From contig JBHHXR010000087.1 in NCBI GenBank assembly GCA_046757205.1, forward strand, positions 1-12,981: 12,981 nt of DNA. The letters are read 5' to 3'. This DNA is from JBHHXR01 sp046757205. Its GTDB lineage: Bacteria > Pseudomonadota > Alphaproteobacteria > Rhodobacterales > Rhodobacteraceae. Positions 6,628 through 12,981 of this stretch are shown piece by piece. Position 1 is the first letter of the stretch. Every line of letters starts with the position of its first letter. The position numbers and the translations under genes were made by a program. The notes below the pieces were generated by a model. The model was given only the letters and a program-made list of their open reading frames with translations. It was not told the origin of the DNA and made no database searches.

Positions 6628-6799
6628 GCCGCCGAATTCCCTTTTCTCGCCTGCCGGCGCGACACTCGCAGACGACGCCCGGAAACTCAAGCGCGGGGGC
6701 GTCCGAACCGGTGCTTGGAAAGCTGAACCGGCCCCGATAGAAATGGACCAAAGTGATTCGTTGAGCGGGTTGCCACAACACTATCGAGCGAGGTGCCGA
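6628..6799. other. Divergent intergenic region ftsE / zinc-ribbon gene
   Basis: This 172-base gap must hold promoters for both the ftsE operon (leftward) and the zinc-ribbon gene (rightward). I could not find a -35/-10 pair with good spacing on either strand. A GAGGTG ribosome site just before 6800 fits the rightward gene. No repeat, hairpin or small ORF stands out. Confidence 0.4.
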
Positions 6800-7972
6800 A
6801 TGCGACTTGTTTGCCCGTCCTGCGCCGCCCAGTACGAAGTCCCGGACGATGCGATCCCCGAGGACGGCCGCGATGTCCAGTGCGGCACCTGCGGCACCGT
6901 GTGGTTCCAGGAACACCCCGCGACCGAGCAGACCGGCGCCGCGCCCCCGCAGCCCGAACCGGCGCCGCAGGAGCGCGAGCACGAACCGGAGCCTCAGCCG
7001 GCATCGCCGGAGAACCATGGCGCCGAAACACGGCCCGATGTTTCGCAGCTCGACGAGCTTTTCGAGGGCGACAACGAGTTTTCCGACGAGGATTTCGAAA
7101 CACCGCAGGAAGAGCCTTCCGGCGAACCCGCGGCCGAAGCGGCTGCCGCGCCGGCCGGAGGCCCCGCGCTTCACGAAGCCGGCCCCGGCGGCGACCGGGC
7201 AGAGCGCCCGGCCGGGCCCGCCGGAGAAGCCGCTCCGGAGCCGGAGAAAGGCCATTCGGCAGATCTCGATTTCACTTTCGACTATGACGAGGACGACGCC
7301 ACGCCGGCGGCCGCCGAGCCCGCCGCGGCACCGGAACCGGTCACGCCCCGGTTCGACAAGTCACTGCATTCGAGACCGCCGGCCGGCCCGGCCAGCCGCC
7401 CCAGCTGGGTGCGCGAAACCGAACCGGAAGACCTCAGCGCGCCGACCGAACCCGAAGGACCCGGCGAACCGGCCGAACCGCCAGCCGGGGACGGGGACGG
7501 GGACGGGGACGATCTGCTGAAAGTGGTCCGCGACGAACTCGACAAACTGGACGAGGTTCAGGAAGAAGCACCAAGACCCGGCATTACCCGGCGCGCCAAG
7601 AGCGTCGAATCGGCGGCCGCGGCCAGCGGCATCGTGCTTGACGAAGAAGAGGAAGCGACCGAGACGGCGAATGTCGCCGACCTCGAGCAGTCGCTGGCGC
7701 CGCAAGACCTCGAGGACCTCAGCGCGCCCGTGGCAGCTTCGGGCAGCGGAAACTTCTCGATCGGATTCGCCACCGCCGTCGTGCTGTTCGCACTGGCGTA
7801 TGCAACCTACATGCTGGGCCCGAAACTCGCCGCTACCTACCCGCCGGCGGCACCCTACCTGAACAGCTATACCAACGCCGTCAACGAGACGCGGCGGCTC
7901 GTCGAGGAATTTTCGGCCAACGCGTTCGGGTTCGCCGAAGACAAGATCAACGAGATCGGCGACGGGTCGTGA
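6800..7972 (+). CDS. MJ0042-type zinc-ribbon domain single-pass membrane protein
   Basis: The function is unknown. From the ATG at 6800 (GAGGTG about 5 bases upstream) it has 390 residues. The N-terminus is a compact zinc ribbon of the MJ0042/zinc_ribbon_5 type: CPSC at 5-8 and CGTC at 28-31 supply four cysteines, with the usual YEVPDDAIP and VWF between and after. Residues about 38-310 are acidic, rich in Pro, Ala and Glu and probably disordered, including four Gly-Asp pairs at 230-237. One transmembrane helix lies at about 318-342, followed by about 50 residues, so the ribbon is probably cytosolic and the tail periplasmic. Genes of this type sit divergent from ftsE in other Alphaproteobacteria as I recall, suggesting a link to envelope or division. 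The frame is open further upstream, but that extension lacks conserved features. Confidence 0.85.
   Translation: MRLVCPSCAAQYEVPDDAIPEDGRDVQCGTCGTVWFQEHPATEQTGAAPPQPEPAPQEREHEPEPQPASPENHGAETRPDVSQLDELFEGDNEFSDEDFETPQEEPSGEPAAEAAAAPAGGPALHEAGPGGDRAERPAGPAGEAAPEPEKGHSADLDFTFDYDEDDATPAAAEPAAAPEPVTPRFDKSLHSRPPAGPASRPSWVRETEPEDLSAPTEPEGPGEPAEPPAGDGDGDGDDLLKVVRDELDKLDEVQEEAPRPGITRRAKSVESAAAASGIVLDEEEEATETANVADLEQSLAPQDLEDLSAPVAASGSGNFSIGFATAVVLFALAYATYMLGPKLAATYPPAAPYLNSYTNAVNETRRLVEEFSANAFGFAEDKINEIGDGS
7487..7510 (+). repeat. Hexanucleotide tandem repeat GGGGAC x4 inside the zinc-ribbon gene
   Basis: Four exact, adjacent copies of GGGGAC are in frame and encode Gly-Asp four times (residues 230-237) in the disordered acidic part of the protein. 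Because the unit is six bases, gain or loss of a copy would keep the frame and only change linker length. Confidence 0.85.
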
Positions 7973-7976
7973 ACGC

Positions 7977-10577
7977 TCAGAACCGGTCCAGCAGCCGCCT
8001 GAGATAGTCCAGTTCCAGCCGCGGGCGCGTGCGTTCGCCCGACCGGCGGCGGATCTCATCGAGAATTTCCTGCGCCCGCCGCAGAGCGTCGGCATCGGGA
8101 AGCAGCGATTCGTCGGTCCGGATGCCTCCGGTCGATCCCGACGGGCGGCCAAGGGGATCGCGCGCCTGCCGGTTGAGGCCCTGTCCGTTGCGCTCGTTGT
8201 TGCCAAGCCGCTGCTGCGCCCGTTGCAACTCCTGCGCCAGTTGCTCCAGACCCTGGCGCAGGTCGTCGATCGCCGCCGCCTGGTCGTCCAGCGCACCGCC
8301 GAGAGCGCCCTGGTCGAGGCCGTCGCGCGCCGCGCCCATGTCGCGGTCGGCATCCTCCCGCGCCAGCCGCCCGCCGTCGCCCTGGCCGGTCTGGCCGCCC
8401 GGCAGGCGTCCGCGCAGATCTTCCAGAAGCTGCCTGAGCGCTTCCTGGCGCCGGGCGAGGTCGCCCGGCGAGACGCCGCCCTGGTTTTCCTGATCCCCGC
8501 GCCCTTGCGGACGGCCCTCCTGGCCGCGCTGTCCCTGCTGCCCGGGCCGCCCCTGCTGGCCCTGCTGCCGGTCCTGCCCGCGGCGGCCTTCCTGGAACCG
8601 GCGCTGAAGTTCGCGGAAGGCCTCGTCGGCCAGATCCTGCTGCTGCCTGAGCGTGTCCTGAAGGTCTTCGAGAAGTTGCTGGCCCTGCTGGCCGCCCTGG
8701 CCCCGCTGGCCCTGTTGCAGCGTCATCCGCATGTTTTCCATCAGGCGGCGCAGTTCCTCCAGCAAGCGGCGTGCCTCCTCGCGCCTTCCCTGTTCCGACA
8801 ATTGCTGGATCTGGTCCATCAGCTGCTGAAGCTGATCCTGCGAAAGCTGCTGCCCGTCAGGCAACTGCGATTGCTGCATTTCGCCGTTCTGAAGCGCCTG
8901 GCGCGCCATCTCGTCGAGGAAGTTCTGCATCGCCTGGCGCAACTCGTCCATGAGCTGGGCGATCTCCTCGTCGGAAGCGCCGTTCTCCAGCGCCTTGGAA
9001 AGCCGCTCCTGCGCCCGGCGCAATTGCTCGGCGGCATCGTTGAGGTTGCCTTCCTCGATCAGCAGCGCGGCGTGCCACAGCAACTCGGCCACGTCTTCCG
9101 TCTCCGCCGTGGTCACGCCATCCTCCGACGCGTATTGCAGCCGTCGCAACGCGACGCGGGTCACCAGATAACCGGGGTCGCTGGTGAAGATGTCCTCGGG
9201 CCGGTTGGTGATCGCCTTCAGGACCTGAATGACCCGCCGGAGATTCTCCGGCGACCACAACAGGTCGCGGCGTTGTTCGACAATGGCGGCGGCCAGCGGA
9301 TCGTAGAACACGCGTCCGGGCAGTTGCGCGACGGCAATGCGGCTGCTTGCCGTCTGCTGCGCGTCGTCGGCGGCGAACAGTGTCAGCGTCACCGGCAGCC
9401 CGGCCCACACATGCTTGCTGAAATCCTCCAGCATGGTTTCGGCGACTTCCTGCGTGCCGCCGGAGATCGGAAGCGGAAGATCGACCGCGATGGTCTCGCG
9501 CGGGACCGGCGCTGCAGCCAGCCCGTGGCGTCGGTCGACGGACGCGAGGTCGAGTTCAATCTCCGCCCAGGCGGCGGCAACGCCGTAATCGTCGCTGGCG
9601 GAAAACTCCAGTTGCGTGGCGCCGGTCACGGCGCGCTCGACCGGCGACGTCGGCGCCACCTCGGGCGGCGCGTCCGCGATCACCTCGAACCGCCAGCGGC
9701 CCAGCGTCGAGCCGCCGTCCACAAGGCTGATCTCGCCCGATCGGGTCACGGTGAATTCCGCCGCCCTTATCCCGCCGGCGGTTTCGGTCAGCGCGGCGGA
9801 GTTCCCCGACAGGGTCTCGTTCAGTGTCGTTTGCTCGCCCGCGCCGTAGACCCTGAGCAGCACCGTCGAGCCCGCCGGCAGCGTCAGGCCCGGCTCGTCC
9901 GGCGTTTCGCCGAGATAGACGACGGGCAGTCCCGTGTAGTCCGGCGGCGACGCCCAGCCCTCGAACGCGGGGCCTGCGGCGACGGCTTCTCCGGCAGCCG
10001 GCCTGAGCGCCGCATCGAGCGTTCGCGCCGGATCGGTTCCGGCAAAAAACGCCGCCGCCACGAACGCGACCACAGCGCAGAGCCTCAGCGCCCACGGGTC
10101 GCGGCCGGAAAGGCGCAGGTCCGGCCGGCCGGCGCGCGCCGCTTTCGCCGCCTCGGCCATGCGCTCGACATGCAGCTCCCACAGGCGCCGCGACGCCGGG
10201 TCGTCACGCCCCGACGCCTGCCTGTCGGTCAAGGCTTCGATCGGCCGCCCCGGCAGCGCGGAATCGAGCCTTGCCGCCGCGTCGTCAAACGTCGGCCAGG
10301 TGAATTTCCGCATGCCGGCGACCGCCAGAACGACGCCGGCCAGCGCCATCGCGCCAAGCACCGGCAGCACCCCGCGGACCGGCAGCCACGACAGCCCGTC
10401 GAACAGAACGAAGGCGGCAGCGGCCAGCGAGAAAGCCCAGAACGGCCAGAAGCACCGGGCAAGCCGTTCGGCGCCGATCGACAGGCGCGTTCCCGCCACC
10501 GCGCGGCGCAGTGACGTCACCGCCGGGGGGCCGGCGGCCCGGCGCAAGCTGTTTCGTCGCCCGGTGCGGCGGAACAT
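7977..10577 (-). CDS. TIGR02302/DUF4175 family large membrane protein
   Basis: This is an 866-residue protein of a family (TIGR02302, DUF4175) found mainly in Alphaproteobacteria; its function is unknown. An arginine-rich start is followed by hydrophobic helices at about 43-65, 69-88 and 163-180. The long remainder has a beta-rich middle with FSASDDYGVAAAWAEIELDL (325-344), then from about 500 predicted coiled-coil helices, and a Gln/Gly/Arg-rich low-complexity tract (about 560-735). The final segment (about 830-866) is conserved-looking and ends LDYLRRLLDRF. The ATG at 10577 has GGAGG at good spacing. It begins 37 bases after the lysA stop on the same strand, so it probably shares the lysA transcript, as in related genomes. 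The topology suggests a large soluble domain anchored to the inner membrane; an envelope role is inference. Confidence 0.9.
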   Translation of the reverse strand: MFRRTGRRNSLRRAAGPPAVTSLRRAVAGTRLSIGAERLARCFWPFWAFSLAAAAFVLFDGLSWLPVRGVLPVLGAMALAGVVLAVAGMRKFTWPTFDDAAARLDSALPGRPIEALTDRQASGRDDPASRRLWELHVERMAEAAKAARAGRPDLRLSGRDPWALRLCAVVAFVAAAFFAGTDPARTLDAALRPAAGEAVAAGPAFEGWASPPDYTGLPVVYLGETPDEPGLTLPAGSTVLLRVYGAGEQTTLNETLSGNSAALTETAGGIRAAEFTVTRSGEISLVDGGSTLGRWRFEVIADAPPEVAPTSPVERAVTGATQLEFSASDDYGVAAAWAEIELDLASVDRRHGLAAAPVPRETIAVDLPLPISGGTQEVAETMLEDFSKHVWAGLPVTLTLFAADDAQQTASSRIAVAQLPGRVFYDPLAAAIVEQRRDLLWSPENLRRVIQVLKAITNRPEDIFTSDPGYLVTRVALRRLQYASEDGVTTAETEDVAELLWHAALLIEEGNLNDAAEQLRRAQERLSKALENGASDEEIAQLMDELRQAMQNFLDEMARQALQNGEMQQSQLPDGQQLSQDQLQQLMDQIQQLSEQGRREEARRLLEELRRLMENMRMTLQQGQRGQGGQQGQQLLEDLQDTLRQQQDLADEAFRELQRRFQEGRRGQDRQQGQQGRPGQQGQRGQEGRPQGRGDQENQGGVSPGDLARRQEALRQLLEDLRGRLPGGQTGQGDGGRLAREDADRDMGAARDGLDQGALGGALDDQAAAIDDLRQGLEQLAQELQRAQQRLGNNERNGQGLNRQARDPLGRPSGSTGGIRTDESLLPDADALRRAQEILDEIRRRSGERTRPRLELDYLRRLLDRF

Positions 10578-10614
10578 GTAACCTCCAGACAGGCCGACCC
10601 CGCCGAAAACCCGG

Positions 10615-11883
10615 TCAGGCCAGCCAGTCCGGGATACTATCGCGGTTTATCATTTCTTCAAAGCTCGGTCTTTTCCGCACCACGGCAAATTGATCGCCGC
10701 TGACCAGCACCTCGGGGATCAGCGGCCGCGTGTTGTACTCCGACGCCATGACCGCGCCGTAGGCGCCGGCCGAGCGGAAGGCCACCAGATCGGCGGCCGC
10801 CATGCGCGGCATCGCCCGCTGCCGGGCGAAGGTGTCGCCGGTTTCGCAGACCGGACCGACAATGTCGTAGACGCCGGTTGCCGCCCCCGGCTCGGGCTCA
10901 CTGACCGGAACCACGTCGTGCCACGCCTCGTACATCGCCGGGCGCACGAGGTCGTTCATCGCGGCATCGAGAACGAGAAAGTCCCGAGCCTCGCCGCGTT
11001 TGACGTAAATCACCTGGGAGACCAGCAGACCGGCGTTCCCGGCGATCAGCCGCCCCGGCTCGATGTCGATCTCGCAGCCCAGATCGCCGACGGTGCGGCG
11101 GATCACCTCGCCGTATTCCAGCGGCAGCGGCGGCGCCTCGTTGGAGCGGGTGTAGGGAATTCCCAGCCCGCCGCCGAGGTCCAGCCGGCGGATGTCGTGG
11201 CCGTCGGCGCGCAGCGCCCCGGTCAGCCCGGCGACGATCTGGAACGCCTGCTCGTAGGGTTCCAGATCGGTGAGCTGCGAGCCGATGTGCACGTCGATGC
11301 CGACGACCTCGACGCCGGGCAGGCCTGCGGCCAGCGCGTAGACCTCGCGCGCGCGACTGGCCGGAATGCCGAACTTGTTCTCCGATTTCCCGGTGGCGAT
11401 CTTGGCGTGGGTCCGGGCGTCAACGTCGGGGTTGACGCGCATCGCCACCGGCGCGGATACCCCGAGCGACAGGGCGACCCCGTTCAGCGCCAGCAGTTCC
11501 GCTTCGCTTTCAACGTTGAACTGGCGGATGCCGCCTTCCAGCGCCAGGCGCATTTCCCCGGCGGTCTTGCCGACGCCGGAAAACACGATGCGCTCGCCCG
11601 GCACGTCGGCGGCCCGCGCCCGCGCGTATTCGCCGCCCGAAACCACGTCCATGCCGGCGCCGCAGCCGGCGATCACCTTCAGCACCGCCATGTTGGAATT
11701 GGCCTTCACGGCATAGAAGATATGCGCGTCCATACCCTTCAGGGCGTCCCGGAAAAGCTGCACGTGGCGTTCCAGCGTGGCCGTCGAATAGACGTAGAAC
11801 GGCGTTCCCACGGCGGCGGCCATGTCGGGCACCGGCACGTCCTCGGCGCACAGCACGCCTTCGCGGTACAGAAAATGATCCAT
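10615..11883 (-). CDS. lysA: Diaminopimelate decarboxylase
   Basis: LysA decarboxylates meso-diaminopimelate to L-lysine, the last step of lysine synthesis, using PLP in an alanine-racemase-fold barrel. The protein has 422 residues from the ATG at 11883. The PLP Schiff-base lysine is K60 in YAVKAN; HIGSQ (199-203), GGGLGIPY (237-244), EPGR (275-278), CETGD (346-350, with the cysteine that completes the partner subunit's active site) and GAYG...SEYNTRP (373-387) are all present. The ATG is preceded by GGAG with an 8-base gap; an in-frame GTG at 11892 sits on top of that GGAG and is less likely. It is the first gene before the DUF4175 gene. Many relatives have argH and a small lipoprotein gene before lysA; here neither is visible. 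Confidence 0.96.
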   Translation of the reverse strand: MDHFLYREGVLCAEDVPVPDMAAAVGTPFYVYSTATLERHVQLFRDALKGMDAHIFYAVKANSNMAVLKVIAGCGAGMDVVSGGEYARARAADVPGERIVFSGVGKTAGEMRLALEGGIRQFNVESEAELLALNGVALSLGVSAPVAMRVNPDVDARTHAKIATGKSENKFGIPASRAREVYALAAGLPGVEVVGIDVHIGSQLTDLEPYEQAFQIVAGLTGALRADGHDIRRLDLGGGLGIPYTRSNEAPPLPLEYGEVIRRTVGDLGCEIDIEPGRLIAGNAGLLVSQVIYVKRGEARDFLVLDAAMNDLVRPAMYEAWHDVVPVSEPEPGAATGVYDIVGPVCETGDTFARQRAMPRMAAADLVAFRSAGAYGAVMASEYNTRPLIPEVLVSGDQFAVVRKRPSFEEMINRDSIPDWLA

Positions 11884-11931
11884 TCCGGTCACTCCGCCAG
11901 AGAACGGCCATCCGCGGCGCAGCGCCGGATC

Positions 11932-11948
11932 GCGAGACCGGGTCTCGC
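11932..11948 (-). promoter_or_regulatory. Hairpin upstream of lysA
   Basis: GCGAGACC and GGTCTCGC form perfect 8-bp arms around a single base (effectively 7 pairs with a 3-base loop), ending about 49 bases before the lysA start codon. It could be part of the lysA leader or an operator. There is no T-run, so it does not look like a simple terminator. Confidence 0.4.
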
Positions 11949-12001
11949 CATGGCCGGGGTATTTCGGTTCGGTCGCTCACCGCGACTATCCCGGCCACGG
12001 C
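11947..12001 (-). promoter_or_regulatory. Long inverted repeat upstream of lysA
   Basis: GCCATGGCCGGG (11947-11958) faces CCCGGCCACGGC (11990-12001): 12-bp arms with one A/C mismatch that becomes a G-U pair in the minus-strand transcript, around a 31-base loop. The right arm is also the beginning of the duplicated 49-base segment. It abuts the shorter hairpin at 11932-11948, so a minus-strand transcript entering lysA would pass through two stems in a row. Regulatory function is not shown. Confidence 0.4.
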
Positions 12002-12038
12002 GGGGGATCAAGCCGTTCGATGCGGATATCGCAGACCG
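11990..12038 (-). repeat. Duplicated 49-bp segment, copy 1 (upstream of lysA)
   Basis: It aligns without gaps to 12441-12489 with 41 of 49 bases equal; all eight differences are transitions. Read in the frame of the downstream gene's end, copy 1 gives AVCDIRIERLDPPPWPG against SIYNIHVE-stop-LDPPPWPG in copy 2, so the stop codon is lost here. It is either the remnant of a duplicated gene end or a dispersed intergenic repeat. Confidence 0.65.
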
Positions 12039-12440
12039 CCCGAAGCGCGGCACCCCTGCCCGCCAGACGGAATTCGCTCGTCCGGCGCACAGGTTTCCAG
12101 GTTCAGGACCAACTGAATCCGAAATTCGCGAAAGGCGGCTTTGCGGGACGAAACTTCGATTGGTCGCCGCACGCCGTCTGGCCCGGATTCAGATTCAGGG
12201 CATCGCGCCCGGGTATACAGCCCGCGTCCAGTTCCGATCACCATGAGCCGGGCGGGCGCCTGCCCGTGGGCTGGCGCCGCAACGGCGCCGCGGATCCGCT
12301 TTATGGTTGCCGGGTCTTCTGCCCTGAAAGCCCGGCGCGCCCTCCACCGTGACCGGCTCCGCCGCGACCTCGCGGAAATCCGGTTGAAACCACCTCTGGG
12401 CGATCAGCGTCGGTACCACGACGCGAACCGTGCAGACGAC

Positions 12441-12489
12441 CCCGGCCACGGCGGAGGATCAAGCTATTCGACGTGGATATTGTAGATCG
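12441..12489 (-). repeat. Duplicated 49-bp segment, copy 2 (end of molybdopterin-fold gene and flank)
   Basis: This is the partner of 11990-12038. It spans the last eight codons of the molybdopterin-fold gene, its TAG stop and about 23 bases downstream, including CCCGGCCACGGCGG on the plus strand, which is the best-conserved part of the pair. The coding location suggests this is the parent copy. Confidence 0.65.
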
Positions 12490-12981
12490 ACCACACCCAG
12501 TTGTCGTCGCTCATCTCCGACAACTCGGGGCGTTCCTTGCGCGGAAACACGATCTGTGCCGGCCCGAAATCGCCGATGGCAAACGGTGTGCCGTCCCGCT
12601 TTACCGCCACGACCGCGCCCTTCGCCACCATCTCGCTGATCGGAGCCTCGATCAGGTAGCCGTCCAGCGCCCGCACCGTCAGCAGCTTGCCCTCGACGCC
12701 GGCGGCGGCCAGCACGTCCTTCAGCAGCGGGCCCTCGAAGACGTGAATGTCGCCGCCCTTGGGAAAGTCAGTGGTGACGGCGATCATGCCGAGTTTCTGC
12801 AATCCCTGGTAATCGAACTGCGTCCCGGCATCGAATGCGACCTCGCTGAACCCGAAGAACTTGTCGACATCCATGTCGAACGCTCCGCGGCTCGGGTTGG
12901 ACAGGTTGCCGGTGACCGTCAGGATCGCCACGCCGCTGCCGCTGTACTCGCCGCCGGCCGCGGCCGGGCCAAGGGTGCCGA
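12464..12981 (-). CDS. Molybdopterin-oxidoreductase-fold protein, 5' end missing (COG3915-like)
   Basis: The frame is open from the TAG at 12464-12466 to the right edge, so the start lies outside. The visible part, about 171 residues, reads GTLGPAAAGGEYSGSGVAILTVTGNLSN at the beginning (given here as GTLGPAAAGG then EYSGSGVAILTV), which looks like the region after a signal peptide, so export to the periplasm is likely. VAFDAGTQFDYQGL, FEGPLLKDVLAAAGV, LDGYLIEAPISEM and the C-terminal NWVWSIYNIHVE match small proteins annotated as molybdopterin-dependent oxidoreductases (sulfite-oxidase Moco fold). No cysteine is present in the visible part, so the molybdenum-ligating cysteine of true enzymes is absent and cofactor binding is doubtful. 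A GTG at 12931 is available as an internal start, but the continuing open frame and conserved-looking upstream residues argue against it. Confidence 0.8.
   Translation of the reverse strand, partial: GTLGPAAAGGEYSGSGVAILTVTGNLSNPSRGAFDMDVDKFFGFSEVAFDAGTQFDYQGLQKLGMIAVTTDFPKGGDIHVFEGPLLKDVLAAAGVEGKLLTVRALDGYLIEAPISEMVAKGAVVAVKRDGTPFAIGDFGPAQIVFPRKERPELSEMSDDNWVWSIYNIHVE

Larger units (their letters stand above)
11893..12463. other. 571-base region without a convincing gene
   Basis: Short frames are open on the minus strand, including ones at 12008-12244 and 12195-12449, but none has a good ribosome site, recognisable motif or clear start. What can be seen is a pair of hairpins before lysA (11932-11948 and 11947-12001) and a 49-base segment (11990-12038) matching the 3' end and downstream flank of the molybdopterin-fold gene. 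The region may hold decayed remains of a gene. Confidence 0.5.

Noticed and set aside
6628..6690. Extended FtsE start at the TTG at 6690
   Set aside because: No ribosome site and a 21-residue tail not matching the family; the GTG at 6627 gives normal FtsE length.
8223..10514. 763-codon open frame on the plus strand opposite the DUF4175 gene
   Set aside because: Shadow of the real gene: its Leu-rich runs are the reverse complement of the Gln codons there.
11890..11952. 20-codon minus-strand ORF ending next to the lysA start (MARPGLAIRRCAADG...) as a leader peptide
   Set aside because: It ends at the lysA ribosome site, but it has no ribosome site of its own, no lysine codons and no hydrophobic or lipobox character, so it is not a recognisable attenuator or lipoprotein.
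10690..12246. 518-codon open frame on the plus strand opposite lysA
   Set aside because: Antisense to a complete lysA; the part beyond lysA has no recognisable domain or ribosome site.
12008..12449. Two small minus-strand ORFs (78 and 84 codons) in the gap before lysA
   Set aside because: No ribosome sites, mutual overlap, Arg/Pro-rich composition and no motif; kept only as possible gene remains.
1..12981. tRNA, rRNA, CRISPR array, IS transposase, phage, toxin-antitoxin or defence genes
   Set aside because: None seen on either strand; all long genes are metabolic, division or envelope-type families.

Overview
The window is GC-rich, densely coded bacterial chromosome with gene content and order typical of Alphaproteobacteria (Rhizobiales/Rhodobacterales-like): an AsnC/Lrp regulator divergent from an arginase-ornithine aminotransferase pair, ftsEX with a divergent MJ0042-type zinc-ribbon protein, and lysA followed by a TIGR02302/DUF4175 giant membrane protein. 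The lineage is inferred from content and layout only; there is no rRNA or other marker here.

Layout. At positions 1-52 (minus) is the start of a membrane or secreted protein cut by the window edge. Positions 324-2492 (minus) hold a two-gene arginine catabolic operon, rocF then rocD, converting arginine to ornithine plus urea and ornithine to glutamate semialdehyde. A divergent Lrp-type regulator (2608-3063, plus) lies across a short AT-rich region with three inverted repeats and is the obvious candidate controller. accA (3272-4234, plus) encodes the acetyl-CoA carboxylase alpha subunit. Convergent to it is a minus-strand operon ftsE-ftsX-plsC (6627 down to 4310): the cell-division ABC complex plus a lysophosphatidate-type acyltransferase. 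The divergent zinc-ribbon single-pass membrane protein (6800-7972, plus) ends 4 bases from the end of the DUF4175 protein (10577 down to 7977, minus), which follows lysA (11883 down to 10615, minus). A 571-base stretch without a convincing gene (11893-12463) separates lysA from a partial molybdopterin-oxidoreductase-fold protein (12464-12981, minus) that runs off the right edge.

No tRNA, rRNA, CRISPR array, IS transposase, phage gene or toxin/defence gene was seen. The coding part is ordinary core and metabolic sequence, and I find no new multi-gene system. The less ordinary material is between genes: a 129-bp MITE-like element with 13-bp perfect terminal inverted repeats (3066-3194) and a diverged, inverted relative of it after rocD (about 160-285); a 49-bp duplicated segment around the 3' end of the molybdopterin-fold gene whose eight differences are all transitions; hairpins upstream of lysA; and the palindromic rocF/lrp control region.
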